Assembly (NCBI RefSeq): GCF_014069875.1
Contig: NZ_CP059676.1
Span: 1,860,001-1,924,000, forward strand
Origin: Flaviflexus equikiangi
Lineage (GTDB): Bacteria > Actinomycetota > Actinomycetes > Actinomycetales > Actinomycetaceae
Direction of reading: 5' to 3'
DNA length: 64,000 nt
Shown one piece after another: positions 44,574-55,550 of this stretch. The position numbers and the translations under genes were made by a program. Below the pieces are notes generated by a model. That model saw only the letters and a list, made by a program, of their open reading frames with translations. It was not told the origin of the DNA and made no database searches. Every line of letters begins with the position of its first letter. Position 1 is the first letter of the stretch.

Positions 44574-46132
44574 GGGAGAAGCACCGCCGCCTCGGAGAGG
44601 AACTGGAGGACCGGGCCGGGCACGACGCCCAGCGCGATCGTTGCCACAGCGCAGAGGACGATCGCGACGAGGGACATGCCCTCGGACGCCACAACGGTCG
44701 TCCCCTCATCCGGCTCCGTGAAGAACATGAGGAGGATGAGGCGGAAGTAGAAGAACGCTGTCGCTGCCGATGCGATGACGGCGATGAGGACGAGAGGCCA
44801 CGCACCACCGGCAATACCTGCGGCGAATGCCGTGAACTTTCCTTCGAAGCCGCCCGTCAGGGGGATACCTGCGAAGGACAGGAGGAAGATCAGCATGGCG
44901 ACAGCGAGTATGGGCTTGCGCTTGGCGAGACCCGCCCACGAGCTCAATGACGTCGCCTCACCCGTGATGTTCCCGGCCGAGTCCTTCTCCCGGACGAGAG
45001 TGACGACGCCGAAGGCACCGACCGTCGCGACGGAGTAGGCGAGGAGGTAGAACAGGGTGGAGCTGATGCCGGTGGAGCCGTATGACGTGACGGCGATGAG
45101 GACGAAGCCCGCGTGTGCGACCGAGGAGTAGGCCAGCATGCGCTTGATATCGGTCTGGACGAGGCCGAGAACCGTACCGAGCAGCATGGTTGCGATGATG
45201 ATGGCCCACAGCATGATCTGCAGGTCAGCCTTCATGCCGCCGCCGATGATGTACAGGAACCTGATCATCGCGGCGAAAGCCGCGACCTTCGTACCCGCAG
45301 CCATGAAACCGGTGATCGGCGTCGGAGCGCCCTGGTAGACGTCAGGAGTCCACGAGTGGAACGGGACCGCACCAACCTTGAAGAGCAGGCCGATGAGGAC
45401 GAGGACGATGCCGACGATCAGCATCCAATCCATGCCCACTGTCACCGATGTTGCGGAGGCCACCTCGGAGTAGCGGATAGAACCGGAGAAGCCGTACAGG
45501 AGTGCGATGCCCATGAGGAAGAACGCCGACGAGAACGCACCCAGAAGGAAGTACTTGAGAGCTGCTTCCTGGGAGATCAGACGACGGCGGCGGGACAGTC
45601 CCGACAGCACGTAGAGCGGCAGGGAGAGGACCTCGAGGGCGATGAAGAGCGTCAGCAGGTCGCCCGCTGCCGGGAACACCATCATGCCGGTCACTGCGAA
45701 CAGGACCAGCGGGTAGACCTCGGTCTGCTCCACACCGGCTCGAGTCAGCTCGCGCTCTTCCGGGGAACCGGGACGCGCGGCTGCGGATGCTGCGAAGGCA
45801 CCCTCTCGTGTCTGGGTACGGTCCGCGATGACGAACGCGGCAAGGATTGCGCTGATGAGGACGATGCCCTGCGCTGCGATCGTGAACGGATCCTCGATGA
45901 GCTGTCCGCCGACGATCGTCTGCGCACCGTTTGCTTCGACCTCAGTCCACCGCCACACGACGGCGACCAGAGCACCCGCCAGCGCGAGGAGAGTCAACGT
46001 CACCTGGATGCCGCGGCGGGCGGTGCGAGGCGCGAACGCCTCGATGAGGACGCCGAGGACCGCTGCGCCCATGACGATAAGGGTCGGGGCGAGCGCGGCC
46101 CAATCGACCACGGGGGTCACAAAGTTAGTCAC
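44570..46132 (-). CDS. nuoN: NADH-quinone oxidoreductase subunit N
   Basis: A 520-residue antiporter-like membrane subunit of complex I with about 14 helices. The proton-pumping region includes LFKVGAVPFHSWTPDVYQG and KVAAFAAMIRFLYI, typical of NuoN, and the helix lysines are retained. An extra polar insert near residues 110-125 (SAAARPGSPEERELTRAG) is seen in several actinobacteria. It overlaps nuoM upstream (ATGA) and the polyprenyl synthase downstream. Confidence 0.95.
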   Translation of the reverse strand: MTNFVTPVVDWAALAPTLIVMGAAVLGVLIEAFAPRTARRGIQVTLTLLALAGALVAVVWRWTEVEANGAQTIVGGQLIEDPFTIAAQGIVLISAILAAFVIADRTQTREGAFAASAAARPGSPEERELTRAGVEQTEVYPLVLFAVTGMMVFPAAGDLLTLFIALEVLSLPLYVLSGLSRRRRLISQEAALKYFLLGAFSSAFFLMGIALLYGFSGSIRYSEVASATSVTVGMDWMLIVGIVLVLIGLLFKVGAVPFHSWTPDVYQGAPTPITGFMAAGTKVAAFAAMIRFLYIIGGGMKADLQIMLWAIIIATMLLGTVLGLVQTDIKRMLAYSSVAHAGFVLIAVTSYGSTGISSTLFYLLAYSVATVGAFGVVTLVREKDSAGNITGEATSLSSWAGLAKRKPILAVAMLIFLLSFAGIPLTGGFEGKFTAFAAGIAGGAWPLVLIAVIASAATAFFYFRLILLMFFTEPDEGTTVVASEGMSLVAIVLCAVATIALGVVPGPVLQFLSEAAVLLP

Positions 46133-47682
46133 TTGAGGTTCCCTTCAGTGAGCGCGGATGTGGTCGACGAGTCGAGGAAGACGACTGCCTGCTCGGCTAC
46201 CGGCTGGACGAGGTCGATGACAGGCCCCGGCAGGAAGCCCAGGGCTAGCATGGCGGCCGTAAGAACGCCGACGACTGTCTTCTCCGCGCCGCTCAGATCC
46301 GGAACGGTGATATCCGGGCGCGGGCCAGTGAAGACACGCTGGTAGGGCAGGAGAATGTAGAGCGCCGCGAGGATGACGCCGATGACGGCGATGCCGCCGA
46401 TGACCTTCGAGACGCTGAACGTTCCGACGAGGACCATGAACTCCGGGACGAAGCCCGACAGTCCCGGCAGGGACAGTGTCGCGAGGCCTGCGATGAGGAA
46501 GGCACCCGCGAGGACGGGCGTCACCCGCTGCCAGCCGCCGTAGTCGGTCACGTTCTGGGAGCCGCCCCGCTTCGCCATGTACCCGACGATGAGGAAGAGC
46601 GCCGCGGTGCCGACACCGTGCGCCACCATGTAGAGGATGGCGCCCGTCATGGCGACCTCGGAGCCGGAGAAGATGCCCATGACCATGAAGCCGAAGTGCG
46701 ACACGGAGGTGAACGCGATCAGGCGCATGAGATCGCGGGAGTAGATGGCGACGAAACCGCCCCAGAGGATGGAGATGACAGCAAAGATCATGATGATCAG
46801 CGCAGCATCCGATGCTGCTCCGGGGAAGAGCGGCAGGCAGATCGCGATCATGCCATAGGTGCCGACCTTGTCGAGTACGCCGACAAGGAGAGCGGATGTG
46901 CCGGATGGTGCCTGCTCTGTCGCGTCCGCCAGCCACGTGTGCACGGGGAACATCGGTGCCTTCACCGCGAACGCGATGAAGAACGACAGGAACATGAGCA
47001 TCTGTGCCGTCTGCGATCCAGACACCGAATCTGTCAGGTTGGCGATGAGGAAGCCCTGGGGGCCGCCGGGGCCGAAGACGAAGACTGCGACGATGCCGAC
47101 GAGCATGATGAGCCCGCCCGCGAGGGAGTACAGGAGGAACTTGATCGCTGCCGCGCTGCTCTTCGGTCCACCATACGAGCCGATGAGGAAGTAGACGGGG
47201 ATCAGCATCGCCTCGAAGACCACGTAGAACAGGAACACGTCCTGGGCCGCGAAGATCGCGATCATGACGGATTCGAGGACGAGGACCCAGCCGATGTAGC
47301 CGGCCTTGCGGCTACCCGCGGCCTCTTCCTCTGCTGAGAGGAAGCGATCGGAGTCCGCCGTGAGGATGACGAGGGGGACGAGCAGGACAGCGAGGCCGAT
47401 CATGACCGCGCTCATCCCGTTGACGCCCCACGCGATCGACACACCGAGTGTCGGCATCCACGAATACGTCTCTGCCAGTTGGACGGTGCCGGCCTGGCCA
47501 GCATCGAACCCGGCAAGGAACGCAACGATGGCGCCGATGAGGACGAGGACTGACACCGCAAGGCCATAGGCCTTCGCGTGCCGATGGAGCGACTTGGCGA
47601 ACGCCAGCACGATGGCTGCGACCAAGGGCACCAGGATTAGGACAGTCAGCCACGGGAAGGCTGCCGCTTGTGAGGTATTCAT
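46129..47682 (-). CDS. nuoM: NADH-quinone oxidoreductase subunit M
   Basis: A 517-residue antiporter-like proton-pumping subunit. The family sequences FYVVFEAMLIPVYFLIGSYG (with the key Glu), AVKAPMFPVHTWLADATEQ and VYLF-type helices are present; about 14 transmembrane helices. It lies 25 bases after nuoL and overlaps nuoN. The membrane arm order L-M-N is standard. Confidence 0.95.
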   Translation of the reverse strand: MNTSQAAAFPWLTVLILVPLVAAIVLAFAKSLHRHAKAYGLAVSVLVLIGAIVAFLAGFDAGQAGTVQLAETYSWMPTLGVSIAWGVNGMSAVMIGLAVLLVPLVILTADSDRFLSAEEEAAGSRKAGYIGWVLVLESVMIAIFAAQDVFLFYVVFEAMLIPVYFLIGSYGGPKSSAAAIKFLLYSLAGGLIMLVGIVAVFVFGPGGPQGFLIANLTDSVSGSQTAQMLMFLSFFIAFAVKAPMFPVHTWLADATEQAPSGTSALLVGVLDKVGTYGMIAICLPLFPGAASDAALIIMIFAVISILWGGFVAIYSRDLMRLIAFTSVSHFGFMVMGIFSGSEVAMTGAILYMVAHGVGTAALFLIVGYMAKRGGSQNVTDYGGWQRVTPVLAGAFLIAGLATLSLPGLSGFVPEFMVLVGTFSVSKVIGGIAVIGVILAALYILLPYQRVFTGPRPDITVPDLSGAEKTVVGVLTAAMLALGFLPGPVIDLVQPVAEQAVVFLDSSTTSALTEGNLK

Positions 47683-47707
47683 TTACTCTCTATTCCTCCA
47701 GTCCCGG

Positions 47708-49630
47708 TCAGATCCGCGCCAGGAGCGCTAGGGCGATGACGACGACCACACCGAGGGACATGAGTCCCGCGTACGATCGCGCATAACCGTTCTGAATCTT
47801 TCCGACGCCGCGGCCCACGGTGCTGAAGCTCCGTGCTACCGCCATGACCAGGCCGTCGATGACAGACTGATCGCTGATACCGACTCCGCGCGTCAGCCAC
47901 TGGCCGGGACGCATGAAGAGGCTCTCGTTGATGGTGTCCTGGTGCAGGTCGTTGCGAGCTGCAGTGACCAGGGAGTTCGCTGCGGGTGCCGTGACCGGCA
48001 CCTCGCTGCGGACGTACATGACATAGGCGAGCGCGACGCCGACGGCGACGAGACCCAGTGTCAGCGCAATGATGACCGGGATCGGGATCACCGGATCGTG
48101 ATGCTCGATCGCACCGGTGACGGGCTCGAGGAACCTCACGAAACGGTCGCCCGAGTCGAGGACGAATCCGAGTCCGACCGAGCCGATCGCGAGGACGATC
48201 ATCGGGATGGTCATGAGGAGCGGGGACTCGTGCGGATGCTTCGCATTCGGACCAGACTGCTCCCAGCGGGGCGTGCCGTGGAAGATCATGAAGAACATGC
48301 GCGACATGTAGAACGCGGTCAGACCCGCGACGAGGAGTGTCGCAGTTCCGAACACCCACGGCTGCCAGCCCTCTCCCACGAAGGCCGCCTCGATGATGTA
48401 ATCCTTCGAGAAGAACCCGGACAGGAAGGGGAAACCGATGATGGCGAGGTAGCCGAGACCGAACGTCGCCCACGTAATCCGCATGTGCTTCCACAGTCCG
48501 CCGAACTTGCGCATGTCGACCTCGTCGTCCATGGCGTGCATGACGGAGCCGGCACCGAGGAACATGCCGGCCTTGAAGAAGCCGTGCGTGACCAGGTGGA
48601 AGATGGCGAACGCTGCACCGATGGGGCCGAGGCCCGCGGCGAGCATCATGTAACCGATCTGGGACATGGTGGAGGCCGCGAGGACCTTCTTCATGTCGTC
48701 CTTCGCGGCACCGACGATCGCACCGAAGATCAGGGTGATGGTACCGATGATCGCGACGAGCAGCTGAGCGGTTTCTGCACCTGCATAGATGAAGCCGGAG
48801 CGGACCATGAGGTAGACGCCGGCGGTCACCATTGTTGCGGCATGGATGAGTGCGGAGACCGGGGTCGGCCCCGCCATCGCGTCACCCAGCCACGCCTGGA
48901 GCGGGAACTGGGCAGACTTGCCGCAGGCCGCGACGAGGAGGAAGATGCCGATGGCGAGGAGGGTGCCCTCCCCTGCCGCGGACGCCTCGGCCGAAACACC
49001 GTCGAACGTGACAGTGCCGAACGCGGCGAACATCGTCATCATCGCGAGGAGCATGCCGAGGTCGCCCACGCGGTTCATGACGAAGGCCTTCTTGCCTGCC
49101 GTCGCGTACTCGGGAACCTGGTTCCAGAATCCGATGAGCAGGTAGGAGGCGAGACCCACGCCTTCCCATCCCACGAAGAGGACCAGGTAGGAGTTGCCGA
49201 GCACGAGCAGGAGCATGGCGGCGACGAACAGGTTGAGGTACGCGAAGAATCTCGTCCGATCCTTGTCGTGCGACATGTAGGCCACCGAGTAGAGGTGGAT
49301 GAGGGTGCCGACGAATGTGACGAGCAGGACGAAGGTGATCGACAGCGGGTCGACCCTCATGCCCAACTCGACATTCAGCTCCCCGCCGGGGATCCAGTCG
49401 TAGAGCGTGACGTTCTGGATACGATCCGCGGCGTCCTTGCTCAGGAGATCAAGGGCGACGGTGAGGCCCACGAGGAGTGCGCCCGCGGAGGCCGCGACGC
49501 CGAGCCAGTGGCCCCACGCCTTGGCGGTCTTGCCGAGCACGAGCAGGAGCCCTGCTGACAGGAGCGGGATCGCAACCGCGAGCCAGATCAGCGACACGTT
49601 GCCGGTCGCTTCGATAGCGGTGATATTCAC
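47708..49630 (-). CDS. nuoL: NADH-quinone oxidoreductase subunit L
   Basis: A 640-residue terminal antiporter-like subunit of complex I, with 14 core helices and the C-terminal amphipathic lateral helix that spans the membrane arm, then a last anchor helix (SYAGLMSLGVVVVIALALL). Core motifs include LVLFVGWEGVGLASYLLIGF, GKSAQFPLQAWLGDAMAG and STMSQIGYMMLAAGLG. It lies twelve bases after nuoK. Confidence 0.95.
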   Translation of the reverse strand: MNITAIEATGNVSLIWLAVAIPLLSAGLLLVLGKTAKAWGHWLGVAASAGALLVGLTVALDLLSKDAADRIQNVTLYDWIPGGELNVELGMRVDPLSITFVLLVTFVGTLIHLYSVAYMSHDKDRTRFFAYLNLFVAAMLLLVLGNSYLVLFVGWEGVGLASYLLIGFWNQVPEYATAGKKAFVMNRVGDLGMLLAMMTMFAAFGTVTFDGVSAEASAAGEGTLLAIGIFLLVAACGKSAQFPLQAWLGDAMAGPTPVSALIHAATMVTAGVYLMVRSGFIYAGAETAQLLVAIIGTITLIFGAIVGAAKDDMKKVLAASTMSQIGYMMLAAGLGPIGAAFAIFHLVTHGFFKAGMFLGAGSVMHAMDDEVDMRKFGGLWKHMRITWATFGLGYLAIIGFPFLSGFFSKDYIIEAAFVGEGWQPWVFGTATLLVAGLTAFYMSRMFFMIFHGTPRWEQSGPNAKHPHESPLLMTIPMIVLAIGSVGLGFVLDSGDRFVRFLEPVTGAIEHHDPVIPIPVIIALTLGLVAVGVALAYVMYVRSEVPVTAPAANSLVTAARNDLHQDTINESLFMRPGQWLTRGVGISDQSVIDGLVMAVARSFSTVGRGVGKIQNGYARSYAGLMSLGVVVVIALALLARI

Positions 49631-49642
49631 TGCCTACCCCCG

Positions 49643-49942
49643 TCAGTTCTTCAGCAGGTTCGGCGCGTCAACAGACGCCGACCTGCGGGTTCGGAAAATG
49701 GACACGATGATTGCCAGGCCGATGACGACCTCGGCCGCTGCCACGACCATGACAAAGAACGCGACCGTCTGGCCCGTGATGTTCCCGTGCATGCGGGCAA
49801 AGGTCACGAGCGCGAGGTTGCACGAGTTGAGCATGAGCTCGACACCCATGAGGGCGATGATCGAGTTGCGCCGAGTGAGGACGGCGGCCGCGCCAATGGC
49901 AAACAGGATGAATGCCAAGATGACGTAGTTCATGAGGCTCAC
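49643..49942 (-). CDS. nuoK: NADH-quinone oxidoreductase subunit K
   Basis: A 99-residue protein with three membrane helices. The glutamate in [17 protein letters not shown] (helix 2) and the second one in [11 protein letters not shown] (helix 3) are the conserved proton-path residues. The length is exactly that of the family. The start overlaps nuoJ by four bases. Confidence 0.96.
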   Translation of the reverse strand: MSLMNYVILAFILFAIGAAAVLTRRNSIIALMGVELMLNSCNLALVTFARMHGNITGQTVAFFVMVVAAAEVVIGLAIIVSIFRTRRSASVDAPNLLKN

Positions 49943-50982
49943 TTGTTGTCCTCCTCTTTAGCGGAATCCGGCTTGATCTCTTCGGCTTCCTGATGTTCCC
50001 GGGCCGTCGGCACGTCGTCCGACTGCGCCTCGTCCTGGAATGCGGATTCTCCGACGGCGGCAACATCCGTGCTCTGTGTCGGAGCGGCGGGACGCGCCTC
50101 GCCCGGCATGCCGGGCAGGCCGACCTGGCCGATAGCACCGAACGTTGTGGGGCCGTCGATGGAGGGGCGCGTGTCCGATGCTCGAGCGATGCGCTCCACC
50201 GTTGCGGGCGAGATCTCGCCGACGGTGCGGGCCTGTCCGCGGATGCGGAGGATGCGGGAGACGGACTCTTCGACGGGCTTGCCGCCCACCGTGAGCGCAG
50301 GGTTCGTCGCCGAGTTCGATTCGGCGAAGACACCCGAGTTGGGCGACTGACCGGGGTGCACGCCATGCTCGGCGTACGCCATCATCTTCTCTTCCGCCAC
50401 ATCGAGCTGCGTCTTGCGCGGGGTGAGCCGCTCGCGATGCGTGAGAGTCATCGCACCGAGCGCTGCGGTGATGAGGAGCGCACCCGTCAGCTCCATCGTC
50501 AGAACGTGATTTCCGAAGATATCGGTTGCGACAGCAACGGGGTTGGATTCGGCGTTGACTTCGGCCAGGCCGACTGCGATGGGCTGTCCTGTCGCAGTGA
50601 GAACCGAACCGGACAGGACGAGGATGAGACCGATCGCGGCAAGACCGGCGATCCAGCGCTGCCCCTTGATCGACTCGACGATCGAGTCGGAGGAGTCGAC
50701 GCCGATCAGCATGAGCACGAACAGGAAGAGCATCATGATCGCGCCCGTGTACACGATGACCTGGACGACGCCCAGGAAGGGCGCCTCGAGTGCGGTGTAG
50801 AGGAAGGCGAGGAAGACCATGACGGCGATGACCGACACGGTCGCATACACAGCCTTCTTCGCGAACAGCAGGCCCAGGGCGAGGGCGACCATGATCGGGG
50901 CGAGAACCCAGAACAGGATCGTTTCACCGGTCGTCACGGTCCCGGTGGCCGGGTCGATCGCGGTGGCGAGGTACGGATTCAC
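49939..50982 (-). CDS. nuoJ: NADH-quinone oxidoreductase subunit J with long C-terminal extension
   Basis: A 347-residue protein. Residues 1-~190 hold five helices with the NuoJ signature [20 protein letters not shown] near residue 60. The last ~150 residues are hydrophilic, Pro/Ser/Glu-rich and probably disordered, ending DSAKEEDNK, so the protein is nearly twice the E. coli length (184). Mycobacterial NuoJ is also extended, though less. The GTG start at 50982 follows AAGGAGG and overlaps the nuoI stop (GTGA). Confidence 0.93.
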   Translation of the reverse strand: MNPYLATAIDPATGTVTTGETILFWVLAPIMVALALGLLFAKKAVYATVSVIAVMVFLAFLYTALEAPFLGVVQVIVYTGAIMMLFLFVLMLIGVDSSDSIVESIKGQRWIAGLAAIGLILVLSGSVLTATGQPIAVGLAEVNAESNPVAVATDIFGNHVLTMELTGALLITAALGAMTLTHRERLTPRKTQLDVAEEKMMAYAEHGVHPGQSPNSGVFAESNSATNPALTVGGKPVEESVSRILRIRGQARTVGEISPATVERIARASDTRPSIDGPTTFGAIGQVGLPGMPGEARPAAPTQSTDVAAVGESAFQDEAQSDDVPTAREHQEAEEIKPDSAKEEDNK

Positions 50983-51650
50983 TTCGCTGCCTCCTTGACG
51001 GGACGCGCAGCCTCGAGGGTGGGATCGTTGGGGCGGCGTTCTGCCACCCAATCGATCTGGTCCTGGGTCGGGCCCGTCACTTCATTGCGGTAGTAGTCAT
51101 CGTCGTCGGTGCCCTCCACCATCGGGTGGGGCGCCGCGAGCATGCCGTCAAGCATGGGTGCGAGCAGGTCCTGCTTCTCGAAGATGAGCGATTCACGAGT
51201 GGGACCGACAAGGTCGTCGAAGTCGTTCGTCATGGTCAGTGCCCTCGTCGGGCAGGCCTGGATGCAGAGCCCGCAGAGGATACAGCGCAGGTAGTTGATC
51301 TGGTAGACCTTGCCGTAGCGTTCGCCGGGCGAGTACTGCTCATCGGGAGTGTTGTTGCCGGCCTCGACATAGATCGCGTCAGCCGGGCACGCCCATGCAC
51401 ACATTTCGCAGCCGATGCAGCGCTCCAAGCCGTCCGCGTACCGGTTCAGCTGGTGGCGGCCGTGGAAACGAGGCTGGGTCGGTGTCCTCTTGAACGGGTA
51501 CTCTTCCGTGACGACTGGGCGGAACATCGATGAGATGGTCACGCCGAAGCCGGCGACAGGCGCGAAGAACTTCCCGATCGGGCCCTTCTTCGACGGGCTG
51601 TACAGGGCCGGGTCGATCGGGCGGCGTTCCGGTGTCTGGTTGTCACTCAT
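50979..51650 (-). CDS. nuoI: NADH-quinone oxidoreductase subunit I (two 4Fe-4S clusters)
   Basis: A 223-residue ferredoxin-like subunit carrying clusters N6a and N6b in the peripheral arm. The two ligand motifs are [19 protein letters not shown] and [19 protein letters not shown]-terminal [17 protein letters not shown] is typical. ATG at 51650 lies inside the end of nuoH (eight-base overlap). A longer upstream frame is spurious. Confidence 0.96.
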   Translation of the reverse strand: MSDNQTPERRPIDPALYSPSKKGPIGKFFAPVAGFGVTISSMFRPVVTEEYPFKRTPTQPRFHGRHQLNRYADGLERCIGCEMCAWACPADAIYVEAGNNTPDEQYSPGERYGKVYQINYLRCILCGLCIQACPTRALTMTNDFDDLVGPTRESLIFEKQDLLAPMLDGMLAAPHPMVEGTDDDDYYRNEVTGPTQDQIDWVAERRPNDPTLEAARPVKEAAK

Positions 51651-52971
51651 CGGAACCTGCCTCCTTTGCGGTAGATGAATAGGCGGGTGCGCGCTTGGCT
51701 CGGGGGGATGGCGGGAGCGCCTGGCCCGGCAGCGGCGGTACCGGGAATCCTCCGGCGAAGGCATCGAAGTCGTCCTTCTCGACGACGCCGTCTGCGGGGC
51801 TCTCCGTGTCAGCCTTCTTGTCGTCCACGAACCAGAGGACGGCGAAGATCACGAAGAACACGGCCGCGAGGACGAACAGGATCGTCTGCGTATCGATGTC
51901 GGTGAAGGAGCCGAGCCCCTGGATAACGGCGACGGAGACGAGCCAGCCCAGGGCGACCGGGATGAGAACCTTCCATCCGAGCTTCATGAAGTGGTCGTAG
52001 CGCATGCGCAGGAGGGTTCCGCGGATCCAGATCATGGCGAACATGAACATCCAGGTCTTGAGGAAGAACCAGAGCATGGGCCACCAGCCCTCGTTGAACA
52101 TGCCCCCGCCGATTGTCGAGATCGGGAACGGTGCACGCCAGCCGCCGAAGAAGACGACAACGGCGACGGCCGACACGTTGAGCATGTTGATGTATTCGGA
52201 AAGGTAGAACCAGCCGAACTTCATCGCCGAGTATTCGGTCGTGTGCCCGGCCACGAGCTCGCCCTCGGCCTCGGGGAGGTCGAAGGGGAGACGGTTGACT
52301 TCGCCGACCATGCAGATGAAGTAGGTGACGAAGGCGGGCAGGCAGATGAAGACGTGCCACAGGCTCGTCTGGTTCTCGACGAGCGAGGACGTCGACATCG
52401 TTCCCGCAACGAGGAAGACGGAGGCGAGGGACAGTCCCATGCCGAGCTCGTAGCTGATGACCTGGGCTGCGCTTCGAACAGCTCCGAGGAGCGGGTAGGT
52501 CGAGTTTGCCGACCAGCCGCCGAGAACGAGACCGTACACGCCGAGAGCCGCGACAGCGAGGATGTAGAGCATCGCCACGGACGAGTCCGCGAGCTGGAGC
52601 GGCGTCTCGATCCCGAAGAGGGAGACCTGCGGGCCGAAGGGCATGACGGCGAAGATGGAGAATGCGCACAGGGCGGAGATCGCCGGTGCGAGGAAGTAGA
52701 GGACCTTGTCTGCTCCCTTGAGCCAGAAATCCTCTTTGGCCATGAGCTTGATGGCGTCAGCGAACGCCTGGCCCAAGCCCATGAAGCCGGTGACGTTCGG
52801 GCCCAGACGGGTCTGCATACGGCCCAGGCCGCGGCGTTCCACCCACAGGGCGAGAATGACGGACAGGATCAGGTACAGCACGATGAAGACGGCTTTGATC
52901 AGCCAGATCCACCACGTGTCCTGGGAGAAGTCCGCGACCGGCTGAGCCAAGTCAGTAGGAAGCTGGAACAT
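51643..52971 (-). CDS. nuoH: NADH-quinone oxidoreductase subunit H
   Basis: A 442-residue membrane subunit that forms the quinone-binding chamber at the junction of the two arms, with eight helices. Family sequences [17 protein letters not shown], the loop [20 protein letters not shown] and [13 protein letters not shown] are intact. About 60 C-terminal residues after the last helix form a Pro/Ala-rich cytoplasmic tail ([18 protein letters not shown]). ATG at 52971 overlaps the nuoG stop (TAATG). Confidence 0.96.
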   Translation of the reverse strand: MFQLPTDLAQPVADFSQDTWWIWLIKAVFIVLYLILSVILALWVERRGLGRMQTRLGPNVTGFMGLGQAFADAIKLMAKEDFWLKGADKVLYFLAPAISALCAFSIFAVMPFGPQVSLFGIETPLQLADSSVAMLYILAVAALGVYGLVLGGWSANSTYPLLGAVRSAAQVISYELGMGLSLASVFLVAGTMSTSSLVENQTSLWHVFICLPAFVTYFICMVGEVNRLPFDLPEAEGELVAGHTTEYSAMKFGWFYLSEYINMLNVSAVAVVVFFGGWRAPFPISTIGGGMFNEGWWPMLWFFLKTWMFMFAMIWIRGTLLRMRYDHFMKLGWKVLIPVALGWLVSVAVIQGLGSFTDIDTQTILFVLAAVFFVIFAVLWFVDDKKADTESPADGVVEKDDFDAFAGGFPVPPLPGQALPPSPRAKRAPAYSSTAKEAGSDE

Positions 52972-55550
52972 TATTTGACCTCCGCAGCGAGAGACACGAT
53001 GCTGCCCGGCTGAACGCCCAGGTCTGCCACATGGCAGGCCGGGGATTTCTTCGGGAGCCATACAACCCTGTCGGGCATGTGGGACAGGACGACGGGAACC
53101 GTGATGGAGCCTGTCGGACCTGTGACGGTGATCGTCGAATCCCCCGTCACGCCGAGAGACTCGGCCGTCGCGGGTGAGAGACGAGCAATCGATCGGTGCG
53201 CAGTTCCGGCCAGGTGCGGCTCGAAGTCCTGCAGACGACCATCATCGATCATGAGATGCCAGGTGGAGAGGACAGCCTCGCGTTCGCCCGGTGCGGGCAC
53301 CGGGTTGCCGAGCACGATCGGGCGGGGAAGGCGTGCACCATCCCAGCCTGCGAACTCACGGTATTCGGCGTGGACGTCGGCGAGCGTGTGGAGACCCAGA
53401 TCGTGCCCGAGTTCCTCGGCCAGCTCGGCAAGGACCTGACGGTCCGTCAGAGCGGTCGAGGTCAGCACCTGTCCGAAGGGACGTTCGCGTCCCTCCCAGT
53501 TGATGAAGGTTCCGCCCTTCTCGACGGGGGGCGCGACCGGGAAGACAACGTCTGCGGCGGCGGTGATCCGGGAGCGGCGCACCTCGAACGAGATGACGAA
53601 GGGTGATGCCTGGAGAGCCTCATCGGCTCCGGCCGGAAGATCGGCAAGCTCAACGCCTGCGGCGATGAGAGCGAGTCGTCCCGCGCGGGCCGCCTCGAGC
53701 ATCGCATCCGTTCCGAAGCCGCGCTGGCTCGGCATCGATGCTTCCCACGTGACGCCAGCATCGACACGGGCCTGGCTGTCTGCCACGGGACGTCCTCCGG
53801 GGAGGAGGAAGGGAACAGCACCGGCTTCGAGAGCGGCGCGGTCACCCGCACGGCGGGGCACCCACTGAACCCGGGCGCCGGTACGCTCTGCGAGATTGAG
53901 AACCTCCGACAGAGTGCCGGGAGTTTCTGCGGCGCGTTCGCCGACAAGGATGACACCATCCGTCAGGCGGCTGTAGAGAGCGGCAAGATGCTCCTGCTCT
54001 GAACCTGCGACAACGGCCGCGAGGACGGAGGGTTCCGTGCCGGGTGCTGCCGTGACGAGAGTTCCCGACATCTTGAGCGTTCCTCGTGTCGCGAACGGAG
54101 CGAGCACGGACACCGATGTCGAGCCTGCGAGGACACCCTTGCGGAGTCGGAGGAAGATCGATCCGCATTCCTCTTCCGGCTCGAGGCCGACAAGGAAGAC
54201 GTGCTTCGCGGATTCGATCTCGCGGTAGGTCACGCCGAGGCCTGTGTTGACCACGGTGGATGCGAGGAAGGCGTCCTCCTCCTCCGAGGAGGGCCTCGTG
54301 CGGAAATCGATGTTGTTGTGGCCGAGAACGGTCCGAGCGAACTTCGCGTACGCGAAGGAATCCTCGAGAGGCAGGCGGCCACCGGTGAGAATGCCGGACT
54401 GCTCGGCCTGCTGCAGGCCGCGAGCCGCAACATCCATCGCATCCGCCCACGACGTGGGAACGAGATTGCCGTCCTCGTCGCGGACGAGAGGAACCGTGAG
54501 GCGGTCCTCTCCCTGCTGCCAGCGGAACGCGAAGCGATCCTTGTCCGTGATCCACTCTTCGTTGACCTCGGCATCGTTACCGGCGAGACGGCGCACGACG
54601 GTGCCCCGGCGGAAATCGACACGGATGTCGGAACCGGACGCGTCGTGCTCTGTCACCGACGGAACGGAGACGAGATCGAAGGGGCGGGCACGGAACCGGT
54701 AGGCGGCAGAGGTCAGCGCCCCGACGGGGCAGATCTGGATCGTGTTGCCGGAGAAGTACGACGAGAAGGGACGACCCGACTCGTCGAGCTCGGACTCGCC
54801 CACGGGGCCCGGCTTCATGCCGACGACGAGAGCAGCCTCACCCATGGGGCCGACCGTCTCGAATGTCTCGACAGGTTCCTGAACGTGGTCGCCGTCGGCG
54901 AAGCCGAGGATACCCGCATCGAAGTTGCCGATCTGGGAACCGTGCAGGCCATGCACCTCGTAGGAGGGGCTGCCGCCTGAACGGCCCTGGAGCTGAATGA
55001 ACGGATCGCCCGCGATCTCCGACTGGAAACGGGTGCAGCGCTGGCAGAGGATGCAGCGGTCACGGTCAAGGAGGATCTGCGACGACACCTTGATCGGCTT
55101 CGGGAAGGTGCGCTTGATGTCGGTGAAGCGGGACTTTCCGCGACCATCGGACATCGCCTGGTTCTGCAGCGGACATTCGCCAGCCTTGTCGCAGACGGGG
55201 CAGTCGAGCGGATGGTTGATGAGGAGGAACTCCATGATCCCCGACTGAGCCTTGTCGGCGACATCCGAAGCGTTCTGGGTGTAGACCTCCATGCCCGGGC
55301 TGACTGCCTCAGCGCACGATGCGACGGGCTTGGGGCCCTTCGCAAGGTTGCCGTCGCGGCCCGGACGAGCAACCTCGACGAGGCACTGTCGGCAGGCACC
55401 GGCAGGCTTGAGCAGCGGATGATCGCAGAACCGCGGGATACGGATCCCGACCTGCTCGGCGGCGCGGATGATAAGAGTTCCCTGGGGAACGGCAACGTCC
55501 TGACCGTCAACCTTGAGTGTGACGAGATCTGTTTCAGTCGTCGCTGTCAT
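52971..55550 (-). CDS. nuoG: NADH-quinone oxidoreductase subunit G
   Basis: An 859-residue iron-sulfur subunit of the peripheral arm. An N-terminal [2Fe-2S] ferredoxin domain (CDHPLLKPAGACRQCLVEV) is followed by the His-Cys3 and 4Fe-4S ligands (CPVCDKAGECPLQ; CILCQRCTRFQSEIAG) and a molybdopterin-oxidoreductase-like domain that has lost its cofactor, ending in an ADC-type barrel (TGDSTITVTGPTGSITVP). Electron transfer runs from NuoF/E through its clusters to NuoI. The start overlaps nuoF by four bases. Confidence 0.95.
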   Translation of the reverse strand: MTATTETDLVTLKVDGQDVAVPQGTLIIRAAEQVGIRIPRFCDHPLLKPAGACRQCLVEVARPGRDGNLAKGPKPVASCAEAVSPGMEVYTQNASDVADKAQSGIMEFLLINHPLDCPVCDKAGECPLQNQAMSDGRGKSRFTDIKRTFPKPIKVSSQILLDRDRCILCQRCTRFQSEIAGDPFIQLQGRSGGSPSYEVHGLHGSQIGNFDAGILGFADGDHVQEPVETFETVGPMGEAALVVGMKPGPVGESELDESGRPFSSYFSGNTIQICPVGALTSAAYRFRARPFDLVSVPSVTEHDASGSDIRVDFRRGTVVRRLAGNDAEVNEEWITDKDRFAFRWQQGEDRLTVPLVRDEDGNLVPTSWADAMDVAARGLQQAEQSGILTGGRLPLEDSFAYAKFARTVLGHNNIDFRTRPSSEEEDAFLASTVVNTGLGVTYREIESAKHVFLVGLEPEEECGSIFLRLRKGVLAGSTSVSVLAPFATRGTLKMSGTLVTAAPGTEPSVLAAVVAGSEQEHLAALYSRLTDGVILVGERAAETPGTLSEVLNLAERTGARVQWVPRRAGDRAALEAGAVPFLLPGGRPVADSQARVDAGVTWEASMPSQRGFGTDAMLEAARAGRLALIAAGVELADLPAGADEALQASPFVISFEVRRSRITAAADVVFPVAPPVEKGGTFINWEGRERPFGQVLTSTALTDRQVLAELAEELGHDLGLHTLADVHAEYREFAGWDGARLPRPIVLGNPVPAPGEREAVLSTWHLMIDDGRLQDFEPHLAGTAHRSIARLSPATAESLGVTGDSTITVTGPTGSITVPVVLSHMPDRVVWLPKKSPACHVADLGVQPGSIVSLAAEVK

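Noticed and set aside
47942-49558. 538-codon open frame opposite nuoL
   Set aside because: Charged shadow translation; nuoL is unmistakable.
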